This document shows positions 13,047 to 27,800 of a DNA stretch of 64,000 bases, one piece after another (the stretch's first letter is position 1; each line of letters begins with the position of its first letter). A model generated the notes under the pieces. The model saw only the letters and a program-made list of their open reading frames with translations. It did not search any database and was not told the DNA's origin. Source of the stretch: Labia minor (Eukaryota; Arthropoda; Insecta; Dermaptera; Spongiphoridae); the NCBI GenBank assembly GCA_963082975.1, contig OY720350.1, positions 22,167,875 to 22,231,874 on the forward strand, written 5' to 3'. A program made the translations under genes and the position numbers.

Positions 13047-13454
13047 CAGTAAAACCTCTTGATAAGGATATTCTCATGGGTGTTGGGTGTTGGTGCTCTG
13101 GTATTTTTTTAAGGGTGTATGAGGAGAGTTTTCTGGGTGATAATTGTAACGAGATGCCGAGTGGAAAGTCACATCACGGATGTGCTGATGATGTAATGAT
13201 TGATTGTGTGAGAATGATTGTAATGTAGTTTATAGTTTATGTGACTGTAAATGCTCTAAGCACAAAGGAATGTATTTTGTAAGCTTTATATTTTTTGATT
13301 ATTATTTAATGCCGAATGTGGATAATTACATTTGAGAATAAATAAATAAATAAATATAAGGACATTCTGTTAAACACTGTTAAAAACAATGTTTAATGTG
13401 AATTAAAATAAATGAAGTAACTATTAGACGTGTCCTTATAGAGAGGTTTTACTG
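13047..13454. mobile_element. pogo/Tigger-like TIR element with nested retroposon
   Basis: The ends CAGTAAAACCTCTTGATAAG and the inverse of CTTATAGAGAGGTTTTACTG are flanked by TA on both sides. Inside, 13074-13355 is a separate insertion ending in AATA repeats. It is bounded by a 12-bp duplication (ATAAGGATATTC / ATAAGGACATTC), typical of a non-LTR retroposon or SINE. No transposase is present. Confidence 0.85.
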
Positions 13455-13578
13455 TAGTTAATTTTATTTCCATTTGTTGAAAAAATATTTATGTGCGGCC
13501 CAGCAAATTTTTTTTTTTTGCAATGTGGCCCTCGAATGGACATAGTTTAGACGTTTAGACACCCATGATATATATATA

Positions 13579-14506
13579 CGAGGTGTGTTCGAAAAGTAAG
13601 GTGACTTTTCAAATTTCGCGGGCAACATACTTTTGATTATCGATTTTTTTTGTTTTGTTATGTTGGTACACTCTTCCCGAACATCTGTACCAAGTTTCAA
13701 GTGTAAAGCATTTTTTGTTTGGTTGTGAGAGGCGTAAAGGTTATAAGTATTTTGCGTGCTCGGCGATTTTTTGCTATCGAAAAATATGGATCAAAGGATT
13801 TGCATCAAATTTTGTGTAAAAAATAAAATAAAGTGCTTCGAAACACTTGAAATGTTGACAGTGGCATACGGTGAAACTATTCTGAGTAAATAAAATGTTT
13901 ACAAGTGGTACAAACACTTCCAAAATGGCTGGGAAGATGTCAATGACGAGCCTCGCTCTGGACGCTTTTGCTCACTGTTTTCTTCGATTACCATGGCGTG
14001 GTGCATCAGGAGTTCTTACCATATAGTCGTACGGTCAATAAACAGTATTATCTTGAAATTATGAGCCGTTTGCGAGAAGCAATACGAAGAAAACGCCCAG
14101 AATTGTGGAAAAACAATTCATGGCTTTTGCATCACGATAATGCCCCTGCTCACTCATCTTTGCTTGTGAGAGATTTTTTGGCCAAAAACAACACCACATT
14201 CATGCCTCAGCCACCATATTCACCGGATTTGGCCCATGTGACTTTTTCTTGTTCCCAAAACTAAAGAGACCTATGAAAGGACTGAGATTTGCAACGATTG
14301 AGGAGAAAAAGTCTCCATCACTGGAAGAGCTCAAGGCTATACCGAAAATTGCTTATGAGAATTGCTTTGAGGATTGGAAAAACCGATGGCATAAGTGTAT
14401 TGTATCTGAGGGGGATTACTTTGAAGGGGTCAACATAAATATTGATAAATAAATAAATATTTTTTCTTAAAAATACAAAGTCACCTTACTTTTCGAACAC
14501 ACCTCG
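13579..14506 (+). mobile_element. mariner element, internally deleted
   Basis: The terminal inverted repeats begin CGAGGTGTGTTCGAAAAGTA and are flanked by TA at 13577-13578 and 14507-14508. A decayed transposase runs from ATG 13783 (MDQRICIKFCVKN) to about 14452. It has an early stop near 13891, then a jump near 13965 from the N-terminal helix-turn-helix region straight into the catalytic part. That deletion removes the first catalytic Asp region. The second Asp motif (HHDNAPAHSS) and YSPDL remain, followed by a frameshift near 14240. A 'FPKLKRPMKG'-type C-terminus follows in another frame. Transposition would need enzyme from another copy. Confidence 0.93.
13783..14452 (+). pseudogene. mariner transposase remnant
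   Basis: This is a broken D,D34D transposase inside the 13579-14506 element: stop codon near 13891, internal deletion near 13965 and a frameshift near 14240. Two open segments survive (13968-14264 and 14249-14452). They carry the second catalytic Asp and the C-terminal WKNRWHKCI / GDYFEG region. Confidence 0.9.
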
Positions 14507-14508
14507 TA

Positions 14509-15343
14509 TATTGTTTTAAATAAAATATTTTCAAAATTCATTTTCTTTACAAAAGAAAAAAAAAATTTATTCTTATTAATACTGTACAATACAAAAATAT
14601 ATATTTATATTTACAAAAGAAAATTATTTACACACAATTAAAAAAAAAATGATTTTCTTCAAAGTTTAAATTACTTATTAAAGCATTTTTTTATGTAATA
14701 GTTTGGTAATAATTATCATTCAAAATTTTATTTTACTTTTTTTTATTAATTAAGAAGTAATGAAAACTTTAAAAGAAAATTTTTAAAAGTAAAAAATAAA
14801 AATAAAAATCAAAACAAAAAAAAAACAAATGAATCTTATTATAATTGTAATTATAAAACAACACAATTATATACTGAATGATATAGTAAAGATTCAGATA
14901 AAAATATAACAATATATAAATAAATTACAAAATAAAACATTAACATTTTCTTATTCATCTTCAATGATTAAAAATGATATTCAAAATATCAAATAAAAAT
15001 AGTTTCTTAATAAATTTATTATTTATTATTAAAATCATGAATATAAAAAAAATACCTCCATTTTAGCTGTAAATTATATTACCGTGTTTTCATATAAACA
15101 AACAATTCAAGGAGCTTTTTAATGAAAATATATAAACCACGATTAAGGAGATTCAGAAATTAAAATTTGTTTTCATAATTATGAGGATGTCTTCCTTTCT
15201 TAGAACTCTTATTGAGATAGATAGACCATATAATGAAAAAAACAAATTATTATCATTTTTAATCTATTATCAATAATCTATCATTATAAAATAATATGAT
15301 CGTTTCAATCTAGACAATATATTTATTATTTTTTATAAGTTTA
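14509..15343. other. AT-rich intergenic
   Basis: Nothing recognisable beyond A/T runs. Confidence 0.6.
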
Positions 15344-15351
15344 CTCTATAC

Positions 15352-15649
15352 CAGGGCTTCTTAAACTGTGGGTCGCAACCCCCAGGGGCGTCGCGAGACT
15401 ACTGAAAGGGGGTCGCAAAGATCTGATACTTTTGAATCATTATAAATAAAATTTTAAAATTATTAAATTATATATATGTGAAATGAATGGGTATGTATTC
15501 TTTAATCCTTATTTTATTTACATTGTAAAATAGTGCGATATTACATCTACATCTACGGTTAATATATATTTCATTATATGGAGGAGGGGTCGTTTAAAAT
15601 TTCCTAAGCTTGAAGGGGGTCGCTATATAAAAAAGTTTAAGAAGCCCTG
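15352..15649. mobile_element. hAT-type MITE, 298 bp
   Basis: The perfect 16-bp inverted ends CAGGGCTTCTTAAACT are flanked by the perfect 8-bp duplication CTCTATAC (15344-15351 and 15650-15657). Non-coding. The exact duplication suggests a fairly recent insertion. Confidence 0.95.
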
Positions 15650-16079
15650 CTCTATACTACATGTATAGAGAAACCTATAAACGATATATACTATATATAT
15701 ATATATAATCTATGACAGATTTATTAACTTTCTTATTCTTATTTAATTAAGGAAAAAATATTTATTTGACATTTTAAACATCATTATTTCATAGAAAGTA
15801 TTTCTTTTTAATAATCTTCTATTATTTTATATTCAAAAATGTTTATTTTTGTAATTTTAAGCATATTATAATTATTTAAATTCTGCTGAAAATGATAGAT
15901 TACTTCAATTATGTGGTTATATACCACATTTTCAGTCAAATTATTCGTTAAAAAAATTTAAATTTCTTAACGTACTTAAAATGAAGTGGGTTTTATTATT
16001 TACATATTATACGTTTCGTTAACAAGATAAAACAAAACCAAAAAACCTATTTGGTATGGTAAACAAATGATTAAAATCG

Positions 16080-16110
<31 letters not shown>

Positions 16111-16145
16111 GACTTATTTCGAATGTGAATATCAATCATATAAGA

Positions 16146-19100
16146 TTATTGTTCTGAGCTAACAGTATTTGGTGTATCATCAACTCGTTTCCTTTTCACA
16201 GGCGATACAATCTTTAATAAAGAAACAATCGGTGCTTCAAACATTAAAGATACAACAAAAGAAAGAACGTAGGAGGCAACGACTTGACCAAAAAATACGA
16301 ACATCTAAAAAAAGAAGCATACATATATATATATTAATTATCTGCCATAATAAGAACTGTTTTCTTATGCTCAAAACTAAAATTTAAAAAAAAAAATTAT
16401 TACACCAATGAGTTAATGTGCATACATATATATATTTGCAATTTTAAATTACCGTCATACGAGTATATAAGGATTTATAATTTCAAATCTATTTTAAGGA
16501 AGAGAATTCTAATAATTTTTACTCAAAAGCTTAACGGTATATATTATCTATTATATATTTTAAGTTTTAATATAATTAAACGAAAAAAAAAAAATTCTTG
16601 AAATTTGTACTGCTCACCCCCCCCCCCCCCTCTAGAAATATTTTAAAATAAAGTAAAAAAGACACCTACATTTTGTTTTATAACCATTATTAACTCTTTC
16701 TCACCCCCCCCCCCAAAAAAAAAATATATATATATTCCTGGTAATTATAGTTCTGGTAATGATGTAATAAAATTTAAGATAATTTTTATTCAAATTTGAA
16801 AAAAAGATTTTAATGTAATTTTTTATCCTAGTGTATATTCCTAAATTTAGAATTGTTTTGTTTAATATTATATTTAATATTTTATTATAATTTTATTTAT
16901 AAATACATTTTTTAAAATGTTATAAATACTTATTCCTCTGAGCACATTCATAGAAGATACTGAACCACTCCGATCGGAGTGCCTGCGTGGCATTCCACCT
17001 GTTAAATGTCGAAGTCAGAGGAGAATACACGCTCACCAGCTCTCTATCTGACCATACTTATTAAACACAACTGGTTTGATAATTGCTGCTCAACAGTTTA
17101 GTGATGCCACATAACATTTGCTGCTTGAAACTACTTTCTATGTAGCGTAAGTAAAAATAATCAGAATTTCAATCCATTTTCAAACATAATAAAGTTAAGC
17201 CGAATAAAAAAAAATAATAACTAGGAGATGAAAATTGTGTCACAATTTATGTGTTACTTCTAAATAATGAATGTTAATATATATTTAAGATGTCAAATAT
17301 TAATAATATCAAAATTCAATTTTTTTATAAAAAAAAAAAAAAAGAAAATGAATTTATATACACACCACAAAATCTTTACTCAGATGCATTGGAGCATCCA
17401 ATTTCATTGCTAGAAGTCGAATGACGATTGGATGAACAAGATAAGCGCAATACGTCACTCTACTGAATGGGTAGAGAAGAGAAAGCGAGAGTAATTTATT
17501 GATGTACCCTAAGGAAAACAAAGATATTAAATATAGCATTGGGATTATGGGATTAGGTTTTGATTATTATTTGTGGTTCGTAATTTCGTAATTTACCCCC
17601 GTAGCCAGTGGAGCAGGCGATGACGATCCAGGAGAGGCCTAAAGCCCAGGCGGTGTGACTTAAAGAAGAGTAGGCGGCAGAAGTTTCGGGGGTGAGTTTA
17701 GCGCCATAGAGGCCGAAAACGAGAGAGAGAAGACAGGCAAAAGAAAGGCACCAGCCGATAGCGACCACCAACTAAAAATAAAGAATTCAATAAAATATAA
17801 TAAAATAAATATTAATTCAAAATCTTAACAATAAATAACACTGATACTAAACTAAATAATTTTATTATAATAATATTTATTATATATATATATATATATA
17901 TATACAGTGGCGTAGCGTGATATATTATGTTGGGGTGGGGCAGGGAGTGGGTTCCGGGGGCTGTGGCGTACCGTGAGGTTCTAGCGCCTGGGGGCAACTA
18001 AGAAATTAGCGCCCCCTTTCTTATATATATAAATATATATATATTTAATTTAATTTTTTTTTTAAAGAATATTAATGACGAATAACGAAACAGGTTTAAC
18101 AGATTTTAATAAGCGTATAAATAATATTTATTGACTTACACAAAATACAGTTTAACTTTAAATATTAATTCTTCTTTTGTTCCAAATTGGCTTCCCTAAT
18201 TTTGCGCCCCCTAAATTTGGCGCTCGGGGACATATGTCCCCCCCCTGCCCCCCCCCCATAGTTACGCTACTGTTCGGGGGTTTCCCCCAGAAAAAATTTG
18301 GACAAAATAAATTATTTATTTATTCATAACGTTTAGACTATACTTATAAATAATTTAATAACTTTTGGGTTTTCAATTACAAAACTAATCACTTTTAAAT
18401 TTATTTTTTGTATAATGTGCACCTGCACCCCCTGCCCCTCCCCTCCCGGCCCGACGCCTATGTATACATATATATATATATACATTGGCTAATATAGATA
18501 TTTTTTCGAATGAGGTGAGAGGAAGCGCAGACTTTTAGTTAATTTTGTAATAATGCAGTTACACTCAATATTTGTATATTTTAACAATTTTTAAGATCAA
18601 ATTCAGAGAATAAATTAACACTAGAGCCTTTAATATAGTTTTTCAAAGGTTGAAAGGGTTTAATATTTTACTGAATCTTTGACAACAAAGAAAAATAGTA
18701 TATTATTATAATAATTATAAAAATGATCGACTTCAATCTCTTTTTACTACTTTACATTATAATTAACCAGATTAATAAAATTTTACTACATTTTTCTCAT
18801 TTTGGAAAGGGATTCGTACCCCCTATCCTTTTGAATATGAATATAAATAAAATAAATAAATTATATTTAAATAGAAGCTTTTTGAAACTTAATATAATAT
18901 TAATGGAATTAAATTAAGTTAATGGAATCAGTAATCCAGGGAACGGTAGAGTCCTGCTGGGGTGAAACCATTCACCCCTCCTAAATATTTTGTTAATATT
19001 AATATTAAAAATGTTTCAAATGTGTTCAGCATGATAATTTAATAATTTCAATATTTTAACATTATAATAATTTTAAAATGGACATCTGAAACACTTTGTA

Positions 19101-22100
19101 ACGAAAATTAACGAGAAAAGAATTACTATAATATTTTTTTTAAAATAATTAATAATTATTATGTTGAACATATAATTTTTAGAGTAAATTCACTTGTTTT
19201 TCTGTCTAGTATTATTAAATATTTTGTTTATTTGTAAGACATATATACATTAGTGTTAATTAAATTTTTTTATAAATTTTATTTTTGTTTTTGAATATAT
19301 TTTTATATCGCTTTAATTAAATAAAAAATATACTACTTTTTTATTAATAATTGAAAAATAAAGTTGTACCCCCCAATACAAATTATGTGCCTCTCTAAAA
19401 ATTATTAAATAAGGGTAACACCATTGCCATCACCCTAAACTCAAATTGTATCTATATATACAGATTATTATAATGTATTCAAAGTCAATCATTAACGTTT
19501 TCTAATTTTTACTATCTCGCCAGATTTTTATACGTTTTGAAGGTTCCTGAATCATTTTCACTAAGGTTGACAAAAATGTCTGTCTCTGTGTGTGTATGTG
19601 TGTATGTGTGTGTGTATGTAGACGGTTTGAGCTAGAATCATGAAATTTGGTACATGGGCATTATTCAAAATTTGTAGTTTTCTTTCAACTTTTGAGAATC
19701 CTAGCTCAACCGGAAGAGGGTCATTAACTACAACGTTTTGATTTTTTTCCCTGAAAAGTGCTCGTAAAAATAAAGATATATGTTTGAGAGTTTTTCTCAT
19801 GATTAAAAATTGTATAAAACTCCTCTATATAGAATTTTTGCTTGATTGAATCGCTGAAAGTACCAGAATTTATTTTTTAACACTGCAAGTCTTACGTGCC
19901 AACACGTGACGTGGTGCCATTAACAAATAGCCAAACATGCGCTTGTTTAATAAATATTATTTATTAATTTTAATTTATAATTTATAATTAATTAAATTTA
20001 ATTTAAATATAATATATGTTATTTAATCCAATTCTAATTGCGAGATAATCGAGTGGAGACACTCCAGCTTATTTATTCGTCATTTCAAAGAGCTTCAAAA
20101 CCTTAAATGCGACAGGAAACTTCACTAAGCTTCATGAAACTACATGGATGGAATCTCTTAGTTAATCATTTACTGATTCCTAAGAGGATGTTTTAGTAAC
20201 AAGTAACAATTTAATTCTCAGAAAATGCTGTTATTAGTAATCTTAGTCTATCATTAATTCTTAAAAGACTAATATCGATGTAAAATTAAATAATTTTAAA
20301 AATATTTACATTTTTATATTTTCATTTATGTTCTATTTAATATTTTTTTAAAATATATTTCTTAATATAAAATAATAAAAATAATTATAATAAAAATTGA
20401 ACTTACTCGGCTCATTTGGAGTTTACAATCAACTTTACACAAAAACCAACCAACACACATTCCTACCAAATAAGGACCAAGTCTAGTCCATGGTTTGTCA
20501 TAAATCTTATCAAACAACGCTAAAGGATCATCCTCACTAAAACATACATTTTTTTTCAAAAAATATTAAGAACATTATAAACAAAAAAAATTTCAAAATA
20601 TTTATTTCAATTTACCTCGGTTTATGGTTATTGATATAAGCTATATAAGCTGTTGTGCCCCATGAGCTAACCATAAATGCAACTAATGCTACTGCTGCTG
20701 TTCGAAGGTGGCTAAAACAGGAAAAGATTATTTAAAAGCATTCTCAGAGCCGATAAGATGATATGAATTTTTAATGGCACTTACCTGCTGGCCAAAAGAA
20801 GAAGGAAAATACCAAGAATGTAAAATTGTGTGTCATCAGCGAGATACCAGCTCCATAACATGCACTGATAAAAGAAATATTAATATTAATGTTATTTTCA
20901 AATCTAGACGAAATAATCAAACTGAATGAAGAATTTTATTATATGATATAACACTTACCATATCCTGTACAGGGAATAATGTGTTTATATACAATGCATT
21001 TCGCCACCAATAATTAGGACAGTTTTCATGGTCCAAAGTGGGTGGTTCAAAAACAGAATTGTATCGAAACCATTTCATGGTAACTTCAACAACTCCGAGC
21101 ACAAACATATAAGGGACAGTTAATCTAGGATGGAATTAAAAAAGAAATTAAATGTAGATAAAAAATATACAATTATCAGGATATCAGGATAATTATTGAT
21201 CATAAAAATAATAATTTAATTAATAGTTAGTAATATTAATAAATTTATAATCCATGAAAAACATACAAAATATAAACTATTTTTTTGAAGTTATTTTGAC
21301 TTTTAAATCAAAATAATTATCCATTCAAAAATATAAATTTATATAATTAAATATATTTATGTATATATGAGATTTAATTTAGAACAAAAAAATAATTGTT
21401 TATAATATGGTATCTATCAAACTTATGAAATAAAATATTAATTTTCAAAAATAATATCCAACCAAAAACATGCATGTTAACGAAGCCATTGAATTAATAT
21501 CATGGAAATGATTTGAAGCGAAACATTTTCCATTGATGCACAATATAAAAAAAAAACCCGTAAAAATTTTATAAAAATAAATTTTATCCAACAAATTTAA
21601 ATAAGTTGATATTTATAGAATTGTTAACAAAAAAAGAAAAAAGTATTGTTTTTTTAAATAATAAAAAAATATATATACCTTGAATATCGATACCAAACGA
21701 GGACGATAAACTGCAAAAATCGAGAGAAAATGCCAGACGAACGGGTGAGTTGATTGATATTCACTCGAGTGATGGTGCGAAAATAAAGGAACGATACCAA
21801 CAAACCACTGAATAATAAAATAATTCACTTTAATGATCAACTTTTTGATAAATGATAAAAAATTATTTAAAATATTAAAATAAATAACAAATCAGCTCTT
21901 TTATGATTATGTAAATATAAGTATACCCAGAGGTGTACCTAGTACTTTTGCCGCCCGGAGCGATCTCCAGTTTGCCGCCCTTTTTATTATAAGTCAATCA
22001 AATAGTGGTTTTTATAAATTAATACACATAAATAAATTATTAAGTTATTTAATCAATAATAATTAATACCCAGAGTAAATTTTTTTACACATATTTGTAT

Positions 22101-24789
22101 GCTCTCGTAAACATATTTATATACTATTTACTCTTCTAGCTTTCATTCTAGAAAAATCGTTTATAATGCTCTCAAAATTTATATTTATATTTTTTCCGCC
22201 GGCCCTGTTTTCAAAAGAAAAAAAATATATTGGTAAATCACTTCAAAGTAATCATATAAACTTTTCAAAAGAAATGACATTTATAAACTGATATCAAAAA
22301 ATTTTAGTTAGGAAAAATTGCCGAACAAAATCGTAAAGATGCGTTTACGAATTCAACGAATTTTAATGAATACAATAAAATAAAATTATTATCCTGTTCT
22401 TGGAATCAGAATTCAAAATTTACACTAAAATGCATTTATATACACCGAGGAATAATATTCGAAATCATTTAGTTAATCATAATTTATATAAATCAAATAG
22501 TAAACTTATAATAATCATAATAATGATTTATTATTCAAGAAAGAAAAAAAATAAATATGAAATGAATAAGAGTTGCTTTTTACAACTATAACTAAATATA
22601 AAAAATGCCGCCCCAAGATAAGTGCCGCCAGGTGCGGACCGCACCCCCCCCTTAGGTACGCCACTGAATATACCTAATAATATAGAATCGAAGGGGATGT
22701 TTTTTCGTTTTAAATATTAACTATACAATCTTCAGACAAAAAATAATAGCTTAGTCCACTGGTTTTCAAATTTTCTGGAGTCGCGGAACCCTATTCGGTA
22801 ATATATTTTTCAACGGAACCCTATACAATTAATATTAATATAAAATTAATACGTAAAAAAATATATATTTTTATATATATTCGATATATTCGAGCTATAT
22901 ATGGTATTTTACTTTTATAATTATACCAAATACCACGATAATGTTAAAACACTTTGTAAAGAATGATAATTCAAAAATGAAAAACTAAGGAAAAATAACG
23001 GAACCCTTGGACTTGGTTCACGGAACCCCAGGGTTTGAAGACCACTGGTTTATTCTAACCATTATTTATAGTAATAATTCAATACATTATTTATTTATAA
23101 TGCATATATATATAATTTTTAAAACAATTTTAATAGCATCTGTTTATATATTATTAAAGCAAATATTATCATTTCTAAACTCCACAAAGTACGTAGTATT
23201 ATAATATATCAGTTTACATATGAGAATGTATCAATGCATTATAACGTATAAATAAATTTATCAGAAATATTTATAAAATCAAAAAATAATAAATACATCT
23301 CGGGTCGTTTGCATATAAAGAATTATTATGACAAGAATAAATTAAATTCACCATATATAATATACGATTATATAAAATTATATTTTATATCACAAAAAGA
23401 GTAAAAATAATCAAATTTATTTACTACACATTTTATTCCTTTATATTAGTTTAGTTAACTGTCTTTTCAATCTATTTAATTATATTTTAAAATATTTTTA
23501 TATATAATAAGTATACATTTACATATATACATATTTCATTTATATTTTCGATATTTTATTTTTCATTAAAAACTAGATCAACTATTCAATAATTAAGAAT
23601 TTTAAATTTGATGATTGAAATAAAGTAATAAATATAATATGCAATTTTGGCTATTGTTCAATTGTCAGTATAATAAACAAAATGCTGGCATAGCTCTTCT
23701 TTGATAAAATTTTATTTAAATTTCTTTCTTTTCTTTTTATTAAAGAATATGTACGTATTTACATATAAATCACATTCTTTAAAAATGAATGGTTATGATC
23801 ATACGATTAGATTGTTTTTATTACCAACTGCTTTAGTAAGCCCCTAGAAATTATGCATCCCAAATTGAAATAAATTTTCAATTTCACTCCATGATTTTTG
23901 ATGAATTTTTAATTATTCACAATTTACATTTTGATACACATTCTTTTCTATAGATATTATAAAATAAATAAAAAATTTTAAATTAAATTTGTTAAAAAAA
24001 AAAATAAATATACAAACTAAATGATATTTAATTGGGTTATTTCTTTCTATTAAAAAAAAAGAAAAGGAAAAAATATTTCCTGTAATCAATTAAATTAGTG
24101 GTTCTCAACATTTTTGAACCAAACGCCCACTTCGTATGGCCTGCTATAAATTTTAACAGATAAAAATTGAATGATAATCCCTAATATAAGGTAGGTAGGT
24201 AGGTAGGTACACTTGGTGATACTTAGAAGCATATTGAACCTGATCGCAAAATCATCTTACCTTTGTTTTTTTAAATTTTTTTTTAGACCATATTGAAAAA
24301 AATTGAAAAAAGCGGAACTGTTTAAAAGCCTGTTCGCAAATTCATCTTACCTTTTTTTTTAGAGTTGAAAATGATTTCGCCCCCAAAATAACTTATTGCC
24401 CCCCAAAATTAATATGTGACCTGGGGGGAATCACTAAATTAAATCATTTAATCTTTTTTTTAAAAAAAAATATTTGTTTGTATAATAATAATGTCGAAAA
24501 TGAATATAGATAAAATAAATTAAATAATAAACATAATAGATACACACCTAATAAAAAAGAAGGTATCAACTGAAAAAGCAGCATTATTAATTGCTTGAAA
24601 AAATAATTCTTGTTCCATTAAAGCTCGAAAATCCATATTATCTAAAAGATTAAAAAATATAGGAAAAAAACAAATAGAACACCGTAAATAATTGAAAAAA
24701 ATATATTCAGCTAATTTATACATTAATTTTTTAATAATAAGTTGAAATTGTGTATGAGTTACTTACTAAAATTAGTTTAATTTGTGTTA

Positions 24790-24830
<41 letters not shown>

Positions 24831-27800
24831 GCTTATAATTTATTTTATTTTTAAAAAAAAAATGTATTGAGAGAAAAAACAAATCTGTATATTTAAACAT
24901 AAATTTTATATTAAGAGAAAGTATCAATTTCCCTCAGACGCCCCTTTTTTAGTAGTAGTCGTGTTTTCATATTAAAAGCCATTATACGAAATAATATGAA
25001 CTTTCTCGGTAATAGAGCATATTTTCTTGTTATACGTATACAAATCATAAAAACTGAGATCGCAGCAGGAAACGAGATGAAATGTTAATAAAAACAAAAC
25101 AAATATTTTTCATTTTTATATCTGGTGATGAATTAAGAATAAAAATCCTTTTTATTTATTAAAAATAACTATAAAATTAATCAATAGCTTTATTATTTAT
25201 TATTATGAAAGAAATATGTGAATTAAATTTGTTATAGTATTTATTTGCTTATTAAATAAAAATGTATTATTAAAAACGATTTTCTTACGAAATAGATAAG
25301 TTTTCAATCTTTTAATCAATGATTCCTAATTTGAGTCTCGACATTTCGCAGCTCATTTTGAAGATAATTTTCAGAAGGGAATTTTTGAGATTTTGAGTTT
25401 ACTTCTGTTCAGATGGCTTCGAATTGTAATACGAGCCAGATGTGTGAGATGTGTGTTAGTGTCAGTTCTTGTGTCGAGGATTCTTCAGAGCTTCAGAACG
25501 CAAAAAGTCAAAAATTACCCATCCATCAACCCAAACTCCCAACATTTACTCATTTGTTAGTCACACAGTTTAAAACCCAGATTACCAAAATTTCTCTTCA
25601 AAATCACTTCGAAATGTCAAGACATAAATTTCACAATAAAACATGAAAATGATCCGGAAATAACTTCGCATACATATTTAACGTTTTAATAAATAAATCA
25701 GGATAAATATTTCAATTTATATTGTTTTTATGTATTTCTTAAGTTCATTTTATTAATAAAAAACTTTTTTTCTCTATTCTTTAATTATTTAAATTTATCC
25801 ATAGTTTTTTTTTATAAAAAATTTGAAATAAGTATTACTCAATTTTAGAATTATATAAATATATTCAAATGGTTAGTTTTTTTTCCCACTTACCGGAATA
25901 TTTAAAAATGACGATGCATGTATGTCCGAGAATAACCCAAGCCATACTTATGGATCGAAGTCCATGGATTGTTGGGATTGTATCCTCGCCCACAGATCGA
26001 TCGCAAATAGTACGAAGATTACGACGAATACTGAATGATAACATGATGCTCTCCAGATAACCTACTCATCCAATAAATGGTAATTTATTAATACAAAATT
26101 TTTTTTAAGAATTTAATAAAACTAACGTTTTATGGATCCAGATTCATTCAACCAGATTTGAAAAAAGGGATGAAAATAATAATAATTATTATAATCTAAT
26201 TGGATCTATGTCAAAAATAAAAATTAATAATCAAAAAATAAGTATTTGTGTTCCTTTGGAAATTAAAGTAAATTTATCAACAGAATGAATATCATATATC
26301 ATAGATATTTAAAGGTTACTGAGTATCAGAGCAGATTTGAGAATCCATTTTCTCAATTAGGATTTTTGTTGGCAATAATAATAATTAAAAAAGTTTTTAT
26401 TTAATTATTACTTACCATAATGAGAGTATTAATGAAATGACAATATAAATGATGACTGTCCATACTGAAAATACTATTTCTATAGTTGAATAATAGAAAC
26501 TTTTTTATGGTACAAATGTTCATTCTAATTTGACCCATGTGAGTCAAAACTGGACTCAAATGATCTTTAAAAATTATTTGATAAAACTTTTGATTGATTT
26601 GATTCACAAACACAAATATTTACATTTAATTATAAAAAAAAAAAAAAAAATTTAAATGATTATCTAATAAAATCAATCACCTACCCTGTTTTCTTATGGT
26701 TGGTTCTAATTTTGGTGCCTCGGCCTGTTGAATATTTTGATGATTATTATTAAATTGATTTTGATTATTATTGGTAAAAACAGAACGATTATTTTTCATA
26801 TCTGCAATTGAAGAATGGAAATAATTAGAAGATAGTGAAATGACTATGGAGAAACAAATGTAAACATGTTTTTCAATCCCATCCGATGTTTTGTGAATTT
26901 ATTTGTTCATTCTCTACATTTATTTATTGGATTACATGAATGATTAAAACAAAGGAAAGAAGACGAGCGTTGATTTAATTTAACATGTGAATGTATTAAA
27001 ATTAAATTGGTTTAAAATAACCAAACATACAAAATCCATTAATTAAAATAATGAAAATTCAATATAATGACATATAATTAAGAAAAATTATATTATTATG
27101 TAAATTAAAAAAATATTTAAAATTAAAAAGAAATATACCAATTACAAACATGAAAATTTGTTGTTAAATAAGAAAGCAAATGTTTTATTAATTAAATGTT
27201 TAATTGAATCTACTCAGAAATACTCTTTTGTTATTTACATACTATATAATGTATATAGGATGTCCTATGTACTATTACGCCATCTTTATTACTAGGAAAA
27301 TTTAAGAATTAATTAATTTACAATTTAAAAGAAGAAGGAAAACTGTCTAATTTTTTTTTTAGTTACCAAATCCAATTATTATAATTATTTTAATGAAAAT
27401 TAATTTTCATAAATCCATGTTAAAATAATATAATTCTCTCTAATATATTTATTAAAACTTTTCTGGTTTTTATTATAATTATTAAAGGGATTTTTATTTA
27501 AAAACCACGTTATTTTTAAATATTATTTATTGAACTAGCTGCTCAGAGCTCCTTCGTCGCTCTTCACATCTAGACGGGGGCTCCGCCCCCTGTACCCCCG
27601 AGTGGTACATAGTATTTGGTTGAAAGTAGTAAAAGGTTTTCATCCATTTTGTTTCAATCAATGTATATCATAAAACATTCATTTCTTATTGTGTGATTAT
27701 TTAAAATATATTTTAATTTAATCAGTAAATTAATTATATATATTTTTATTGAATATGTTATAACTATCTACTCGAAAGTTCTTGGCAGCTACAACCACAT

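Noticed and set aside
13601..13700. Minus-strand open frame at the mariner left end
   Set aside because: Antisense of the mariner terminal region, not a gene.
18723..18917. 64-codon plus-strand open frame
   Set aside because: Low-complexity, antisense in an NRF intron, no domain or signals.
25413..25646. 77-codon plus-strand open frame with four cysteines
   Set aside because: No family match recognised, no promoter or splice context, inside an NRF intron. Kept only as a note.
26401..26613. Minus-strand open frame between two NRF exons
   Set aside because: The phase-consistent NRF splice joins 26685 directly to 26061; this stretch is intron and its translation does not resemble the family.
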